DNA of 10,722 nt, taken from Flavobacteriales bacterium UBA5869 (lineage in GTDB: Bacteria > Bacteroidota > Bacteroidia > Flavobacteriales_D > Crocinitomicaceae). The notes beneath the pieces were generated by a model that was given only the letters and a program-made list of their open reading frames with translations, was not told the origin of the DNA and did no database searches. Every line of letters begins with the position of its first letter. The first letter of the stretch is position 1. This document shows, piece after piece, positions 6,375-10,722 of the stretch. Where the stretch lies: NCBI GenBank assembly GCA_002432565.1, contig DJFP01000034.1, forward strand, positions 13,989 to 24,710, read 5' to 3'. Both the position numbers and the translations under genes were made by a program.

Positions 6375-6410
6375 AAATCGGAATATCTATATATAGCGAT
6401 ATTCCGATTT
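6375..6410. terminator. Perfect 13-bp hairpin, probable bidirectional terminator
   Basis: AAATCGGAATATC (6375-6387) is exactly complementary to GATATTCCGATTT (6398-6410) around a 10-nt AT-rich loop. It begins 16 bp after the rhlE stop and lies before the stop of the convergent gene ending at 6481, so it could end both transcripts. The stem starts with AAA and ends with TTT, giving short T runs in both directions. The remaining 70 bp to 6480 show nothing distinct. Confidence 0.75.
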
Positions 6411-6480
6411 CGCGATAATCTAACATTGCCATATCACCATCTTCGAATTTTCCAAAATCTATTCAACTGTTAAAGCAACA

Positions 6481-7044
6481 TTACTTCAACCGTTTTTTCA
6501 TAACCTTTTCTATAGCTCCGAGCCAGTAATTTCTAAAACCAAACCCATTGGGTTTACCGGTTAGTTTATTCATTTTGGAAATAGCGCCCGAAGAAATATC
6601 AAACTGAATGACGTAAACGGATGCAAGCTCTTCGCTCTTACTGAAATACTCCACAATATAGACCAATCCGGTTCCATTTCCCTGTCCGACGTATTTCTCT
6701 ATCTCTTTTTGAGCATCTGACCCCGATAAACTATAAGTGTTGTCCGTTACAAGTTCATCGGCATTTACTTCATCATTTGCCTTTTTAACGATATCGAGTG
6801 ATACTTTCACCTTTGCCGCACCATAATACTTCGCCAGATCGTATTTGTCAGATTCCGTAATCAATACGCTGTTCCAAACATTCAAATAATAACTTTGAAT
6901 TTTAGCTGGCTCCGTAAAACCAGCAGACCCAACCATTTTAGCTTGGGAAAAATCAATCCCGAACCAGGTGATCTCGTCCAATTTCTGTGCAAAGGAATTG
7001 TGAATTAAAAATAAGGCGGAAACAATTAAAAGTGCTTTTTTCAT
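6481..7044 (-). CDS. Exported hypothetical protein
   Basis: I cannot assign a function. The 187-residue protein has a clear signal peptide (KK, hydrophobic 4-14, cleavage after SFA at 19), so the mature protein is periplasmic or exported; there is no lipobox and no further membrane helix. The mature part starts with ITWFGIDFSQAKMVG (25-39), has a charged middle region, then beta-rich segments GLVYIVEYFS (126-135) and ASVYVIQFDI (141-150), and ends with GFGFRNYWLGAIEKVMKKRLK, a basic C-terminal helix. The WFGIDF start and FRNYW end are reminiscent of small conserved Bacteroidota proteins of unknown role, from memory only. It is a single gene, convergent with rhlE and divergent from the lamin-tail gene, with its own promoter candidate. 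Confidence 0.85.
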   Translation of the reverse strand: MKKALLIVSALFLIHNSFAQKLDEITWFGIDFSQAKMVGSAGFTEPAKIQSYYLNVWNSVLITESDKYDLAKYYGAAKVKVSLDIVKKANDEVNADELVTDNTYSLSGSDAQKEIEKYVGQGNGTGLVYIVEYFSKSEELASVYVIQFDISSGAISKMNKLTGKPNGFGFRNYWLGAIEKVMKKRLK

Positions 7045-7063
7045 TCTAAGTTAGTTTGATGCT

Positions 7064-7095
7064 CAAAGATAAATAGTTTATGAAAAATAGGTCAA
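7064..7095 (-). promoter_or_regulatory. Bacteroidota-type promoter for the exported hypothetical gene
   Basis: On the minus strand TTG (7095-7093), a 21-nt spacer, then TATCTTTG (7071-7064) fit the TTG ... TAnnTTTG consensus. Start of transcription near 7058 would give a leader of about 13 nt before the ATG at 7044. The same 8-base -7 element is seen upstream of rhlE. Confidence 0.55.
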
Positions 7096-7135
7096 TCAAA
7101 ACGGACTTTTGTATATTTAATCCGACTTAATTGAT

Positions 7136-9697
7136 ATGAAGGCACTTTTCATTCTTCTTACGCTACTTTCTCCTCTTTTGGCCTGGAACCAGGTCACAGA
7201 CAATTTTTCCGACGGCGATTTTACCACGAATCCGGTGTGGAATGGTACAAATGCAGTCTACACTGTAAACGCAGCACAAGAACTGCAATTGAACAACACC
7301 GTTGCAGCAACTTCTTATTTGTCGACCCCGCACAATTTATCTTCTTTGGATAACAAGCAATGGGAAATCCTGGTCAGACAAACCTTTGCACCCAGTTCCG
7401 GTAATTTCGGCCGGGTTTATTTGACTTCCACCTCTGCCGATTTAAGTACCAATCCGGATGGATTTTACCTTCAGTTCGGTGAAGCAGGTTCTATAGATGC
7501 AGTTCGATTATTCAAAATTGTTTCCGGTGTTTCTATACAAATTTGTGCCTCACCCGACGGACAAATTGCTGCCTCTTTTGCTGTGCGGGTAAAAGTTATC
7601 AGAGATAATGCCGGACTCTGGAAGTTGTATGTAGATCCCAGCGGCGGGACGGCCTTCGGAAGTCCATACACCGGAACCGATGCAGCAAATCTGATAGGAA
7701 CACACTTTGGGGTTTTCCAGACCTATACAGCCTCCAATTCAAACAAATTCTATTACGACGATGTCTACGTAGGTGATGAAATTGTAGATGTGCAGCCGCC
7801 AACCCTTGTAAGTGCAACGGCGATTACCAATTCGCAGTTGGACCTTCTGTTCAGTGAACCGGTTGGTGGAGCAAATCTGTTACTCACAAGCAATTATACG
7901 CTGAATCCATCGGTAGTTGTTGGTGCTGTTTCTGTAGACGGTACAAATGCGGCTTTGCTTCACTTAAACCTAGCTTCCCCGCTTACCAACGGACAAAACT
8001 ACACAGTCACGGTTTCAAGTATGGAAGATGCTTTTGGAAATACGGCGACTAATTTGACCGGAAACTTCAGCTATTTGATCGGTGAAACTGCTGCGAAAGG
8101 AGATATCATCATTTCCGAGATCATGGTCGACCCATCTCCGGTTATCGGACTTCCCGAACTGGAATTCATTGAGATTTACAACAAAAGCAGCAAATACATT
8201 GACCTGTCAAACTGGAAGCTGGGCGATCAAAGCGGTGACGGGACCATTCTATCGGGATTCATCAATCCGGGCCAATACAAAATTCTTTGCGCTTCTGCTA
8301 GTACACCGGAATTTCCGGGTTCATACACTGTAAGCAGTTTTCCCAGTTATAATAATTCAAGCGATGATGTTGTTTTGAAGGATAATGCGGGAATGATCAT
8401 CGACAAAATAACTTACACGGATGACTGGTACCAGGACCCTATAAAAAAGTCGGGAGGATATACTTTGGAGTTAATCAATCCGGATGATCCTTGCTCCGAT
8501 GCTTCAAATTGGATAGCTTCCAACCATCCGAACGGCGGAACTCCGGGAACTCAAAATTCTGTTTATAACACAACTCCGGATACCCAGGCTCCATACATCA
8601 CGAGTTTGGTCGCTCTTACCCCGAATTACCTGGAAATTCATTTTTCGGAGGGAATGGATTCCGTGAGCCTGGTAAACGCTTCGTTCACTTCCAATCCAAA
8701 TCTGACCGTGCAGTCTATTTCCGTTGCATCCACTTTCAGCAGCCAGGCAATCTTTATATTCAATGAAAACCTGGCACTTAGCCAGCATTACAGTTTTTCC
8801 TACGGAACTGTCAGCGATTGCTGGTTGAATGCAGCCACACTTACTGGAAATTTCGCATTGGCAGATGTTCCGCAAGCCGGAGACCTGGTTATTAATGAAA
8901 TCCTGTTTGATCCGGCAACCGGTGGGTCTGATTTCGTGGAAATCTACAACCGATCTTCGAAAGTCATTAATCTAAACGGTTTGTCGGTCACAAATTTGGA
9001 TGGAGACACCGTACAGCTTACGCAGAATTTTTTCCTGGATCCGGGAACTTATGTGGTACTGACCCCGGACAGCAATTACCAAAAGAACACTTTCCCGCAG
9101 GCAGTTCCCGGACGTTTTTACGCAACCCCACTCCCGGGGCTGAATAATGATTCTTCAACCATTCAAATCCTGTACAATTCGATCGTATTAGACAAAGTGA
9201 GCTACACGGAAGACTGGCATTTGTCACTCATTGATGATACCGAAAATAAAACCCTGGAACGAATCAATCCGGATGGCGTTTCATCGAGTGCTTCCAATTG
9301 GCATACAGCGGCAGAAACAATTGGTTTCGGAACTCCCGGGAAAATCAATTCCCAATACCTGACCGGAAGCATTTCCTCCACTTTTGGGACCACAGAACCG
9401 ATCTTTTCACCCGACAATGACGGTTTCCAGGATGTCCTATTGTTCCAATACAATTTTGAAGTCGGAATGATTGTTACACTCAAAATCTTCGATAACCAAG
9501 GTCGTGAGGTACATACATTATTTTCAAACGAATTATTACCACAACAGGGAAGTTTTACCTGGGACGGAGTGATGTCGAACAACCAGAAAGCTCCGATAGG
9601 AATCTACATCGCTGTCATTGAAGCTTTTGCAGCAGACGGCGGAAACAAGCAGTTTGCAAAACGTGTTGGATTTACCTTGGCGGGAAAGCTGGATTAA
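7136..9697 (+). CDS. Large exported protein with duplicated Ig-like plus lamin-tail modules
   Basis: Secreted or cell-surface protein of 853 residues; the precise role is unknown. In order: signal peptide (1 to about 19); a beta-sandwich region resembling LamG/concanavalin-type folds (about 20-215); a Big_5/SbsA-like Ig domain (about 219-315); a lamin-tail domain starting GDIIISEIMVDP with FIEIYNKSSK (about 322-474); a second Ig-like domain (about 483-575, LEIHFSEGMD); a second lamin-tail domain starting GDLVINEILFDP with FVEIYNRSSK (about 582-739); and a C-terminal FlgD/CHU_C-like domain with FSPDNDGFQD (757-766) and PIGIYIAVIEA. The lamin-tail fold is an Ig-like domain found in nuclear lamins and in many bacterial exported proteins. 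The C-terminal domain resembles those at the ends of type IX secretion substrates, so export by that system is plausible (inference). Only weak promoter signals lie upstream. Confidence 0.9.
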   Translation: MKALFILLTLLSPLLAWNQVTDNFSDGDFTTNPVWNGTNAVYTVNAAQELQLNNTVAATSYLSTPHNLSSLDNKQWEILVRQTFAPSSGNFGRVYLTSTSADLSTNPDGFYLQFGEAGSIDAVRLFKIVSGVSIQICASPDGQIAASFAVRVKVIRDNAGLWKLYVDPSGGTAFGSPYTGTDAANLIGTHFGVFQTYTASNSNKFYYDDVYVGDEIVDVQPPTLVSATAITNSQLDLLFSEPVGGANLLLTSNYTLNPSVVVGAVSVDGTNAALLHLNLASPLTNGQNYTVTVSSMEDAFGNTATNLTGNFSYLIGETAAKGDIIISEIMVDPSPVIGLPELEFIEIYNKSSKYIDLSNWKLGDQSGDGTILSGFINPGQYKILCASASTPEFPGSYTVSSFPSYNNSSDDVVLKDNAGMIIDKITYTDDWYQDPIKKSGGYTLELINPDDPCSDASNWIASNHPNGGTPGTQNSVYNTTPDTQAPYITSLVALTPNYLEIHFSEGMDSVSLVNASFTSNPNLTVQSISVASTFSSQAIFIFNENLALSQHYSFSYGTVSDCWLNAATLTGNFALADVPQAGDLVINEILFDPATGGSDFVEIYNRSSKVINLNGLSVTNLDGDTVQLTQNFFLDPGTYVVLTPDSNYQKNTFPQAVPGRFYATPLPGLNNDSSTIQILYNSIVLDKVSYTEDWHLSLIDDTENKTLERINPDGVSSSASNWHTAAETIGFGTPGKINSQYLTGSISSTFGTTEPIFSPDNDGFQDVLLFQYNFEVGMIVTLKIFDNQGREVHTLFSNELLPQQGSFTWDGVMSNNQKAPIGIYIAVIEAFAADGGNKQFAKRVGFTLAGKLD
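7790..9352 (+). repeat. Internal duplication: two Ig-like plus lamin-tail modules
   Basis: Protein residues 219-474 (bases 7790-8557) and 483-739 (8582-9352) share one architecture. Paired landmarks are PPTLVSA / APYITSL, LDLLFSEPV / LEIHFSEGM, GDIIISEIMVDP / GDLVINEILFDP, EFIEIYNKSSKYIDLSNW / DFVEIYNRSSKVINLNGL, ITYTDDWYQD / VSYTEDWHLS, TLELINPDD / TLERINPDG, SDASNWIASN / SSASNWHTAA and GGTPGTQNS / FGTPGKINS. The copies have clearly diverged, so the duplication is old or was assembled from related modules. Confidence 0.85.
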
Positions 9698-9702
9698 TCT
9701 TT

Positions 9703-9770
9703 TAATTATCAATTATGAATTATCAAGCCAGTTCAAACTTGATAATCCATAATTAAATCATTGATAATTA
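9703..9770. terminator. Nested 68-bp palindrome downstream of the lamin-tail gene
   Basis: TAATTATCAA (9703-9712) pairs with TTGATAATTA (9761-9770). Inside it, AATTATG (9711-9717) pairs with CATAATT (9748-9754) and ATTATCAAG (9719-9727) with CTTGATAAT (9738-9746), around a 10-nt loop. It starts 5 bp after the stop codon and so can act as a terminator, but it is long and AT-rich with no clean T tract. It contains a 17-mer nearly identical to one at 3072-3088 and a GTTCAAA motif in the loop, so it may be a dispersed repeat. The rest of the gap to 9925 shows only a possible -7 element. Confidence 0.6.
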
Positions 9771-9892
9771 CTCAACGTAACTCAATTTCAACATGTTTTA
9801 TTTTATGTTTGCTCAACCAGCTGACTTTCAGACTCTTTTCCTCTAACTGAGATTTATAGGGCTATTCCGATTAATTAATGATATAAAACCAC

Positions 9893-9900
9893 TAATTTTG
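9893..9900 (+). promoter_or_regulatory. Possible -7 promoter element for the last gene
   Basis: TAATTTTG matches TAnnTTTG and lies 25 bp before the ATG at 9926. No TTG is seen at the expected -33 distance, so support is limited to the -7 half. Confidence 0.4.
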
Positions 9901-9925
9901 TCGCGAAATTTAAATATCCATCTAA

Positions 9926-10722
9926 ATGAAAAGAACAGCTCTTTTTCTACTGATTTTCCTTTTTTCAACTCCATTCCACATCTTCGGACAAACCAAAAAA
10001 ACCGTTTATGATGCAAAATTTGAACTTTCCGCAGAAGTAAAAGGAAAGGGCTTCGGTTTTCAAACTTTGGGTTCTGATGGGACTCACACTTACTCCCTCA
10101 GTGTAAAAGGTGTCAATTTTATGATGATCCCGATTGGCTTCAAATACATCATCAATAAATTTGATTCGAAAATGAACCTGGTACTTTCCAAAAAAGTGCC
10201 GATGAAAACACCTATTTACAAATTGGGAATGTACCGTGCACCGCTCGATATGAAAATGATCGACAACCGCCTGATCCAAACTGTCAGTACTCTTGACAAA
10301 AAAGCAGGAACACGAAGCATTTACCTGATCGAATACGATAAAGACGATCTGACACAAGGCAATACGCTTGAAGTAGGTTCTTTTCCCGAACAAGGGAAAC
10401 AGAAAAACAGCGTTGTTTCTTTGTTTGATCCTAAAAACAACCAGGAGTTTGCGTTGATCGTACAATCCTCTTCCGGTCCGGAAAAATCAAAAGCTACTCT
10501 GTTTGTTGTTAACAACGAATTGGAATCTACTATGAAAACAGAATTCGAGGTAGAAGGCGACTATGAAAAAACAAGCTTCGGAAACTACATTATCTCTGAA
10601 AACTCCATCGCTTTTACCTGTAAAACGAGAGGCGGAAAGAATGAATCGGATAAACTCGACTTCTACATGATCGACAGAAAAACCGAAAACGTTCAGCAAT
10701 TTGAAATTTCATTGGGAGATAT
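9926..10722 (+). CDS. Exported hypothetical protein, 3' end outside the window
   Basis: I do not recognise this protein. The frame runs from the ATG at 9926 without a stop to the window end, 265 codons so far. The N-terminus MKRTALFLLIFLFSTPF ... FGQ is a clear signal peptide with likely cleavage near residue 21 or 22 and no lipobox. The mature part is rich in Lys, Asp and Ser, with repeated short strand-like segments of alternating hydrophobic residues (THTYSLSVKG, RSIYLIEYDKDD, EFALIVQSSSG, ATLFVVNNELE, KLDFYMIDRKTE) separated by turns, compatible with a beta-propeller or other all-beta fold; this is inference from pattern. A long reverse-strand frame at 9965-10465 is a shadow. The gene is separated from the lamin-tail gene by a palindrome and probably has its own promoter. 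Confidence 0.85.
   Translation, partial: MKRTALFLLIFLFSTPFHIFGQTKKTVYDAKFELSAEVKGKGFGFQTLGSDGTHTYSLSVKGVNFMMIPIGFKYIINKFDSKMNLVLSKKVPMKTPIYKLGMYRAPLDMKMIDNRLIQTVSTLDKKAGTRSIYLIEYDKDDLTQGNTLEVGSFPEQGKQKNSVVSLFDPKNNQEFALIVQSSSGPEKSKATLFVVNNELESTMKTEFEVEGDYEKTSFGNYIISENSIAFTCKTRGGKNESDKLDFYMIDRKTENVQQFEISLGD

Noticed and set aside
7104..7111. GACTTTTG as a -7 element for the lamin-tail gene
   Set aside because: First base of TAnnTTTG does not match and no TTG lies at the right distance upstream.
8504..8875. Minus-strand open frame inside the lamin-tail gene, and a similar one at 9202-9582
   Set aside because: Both are Cys/Ser-rich shadows of a domain-rich coding strand.
9965..10465. Minus-strand open frame of 166 codons near the window end
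   Set aside because: The opposite strand has an uninterrupted frame with a proper signal peptide from 9926; the minus frame lacks a signal peptide or any recognisable motif and reads as a shadow.

Overview
The window looks like chromosomal DNA from a Bacteroidota bacterium, most likely Flavobacteriales. Several things point that way. There are two clear and several weaker TAnnTTTG-type -7 promoter elements, and Shine-Dalgarno sequences are weak or absent. A heme-copper oxidase subunit III carries the long insert seen in this phylum and sits beside a subunit IV, SCO proteins and a DUF420 protein. There is also a DUF6089 outer-membrane protein and a lamin-tail adhesin-like protein. A Crocinitomicaceae/Fluviicola-like source is my guess from protein style. 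I see no mobile element, tRNA, rRNA or CRISPR array.

Bases 1-3075 (+ strand) are the end of a respiratory operon: the C-terminal part of cytochrome c oxidase subunit III, a three-helix subunit IV, two consecutive SCO/thioredoxin-fold proteins, and a five-helix DUF420 protein. The genes probably build and copper-load a terminal oxidase. The first SCO paralogue keeps CxxxC but has lost the copper-binding histidine. The second is a canonical SCO lipoprotein. The DUF420 protein carries what reads as a complete EF-hand calcium loop in a predicted periplasmic loop, and the subunit III insert is rich in histidine.

Bases 3126-4996 (- strand) hold asd (aspartate-semialdehyde dehydrogenase), followed after 26 bp by a DUF6089/PorG-like outer-membrane protein. 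This pair converges on the oxidase operon across a hairpin. Divergent from asd, rhlE (DEAD-box RNA helicase, + strand) follows an intergenic region with promoter candidates in both directions and a cluster of GTTCAAA / TTGAAC repeats.

Bases 6359-7135 hold a perfect 13-bp hairpin between convergent genes and a small exported protein of unknown function on the - strand. Bases 7136-9697 encode a large exported protein with two copies of an Ig-like plus lamin-tail module and a C-terminal FlgD/CHU_C-like domain. After a long nested palindrome, a further exported protein of unknown function starts at 9926 and runs off the window.

The most interesting points are the His-less SCO paralogue paired with a normal one, the EF-hand in the DUF420 protein, and a set of related short intergenic repeats. 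One 17-mer recurs with a single mismatch after two unrelated genes. None of this amounts to a clearly new multi-gene system. The oxidase-assembly block is the best candidate for unusual biology.
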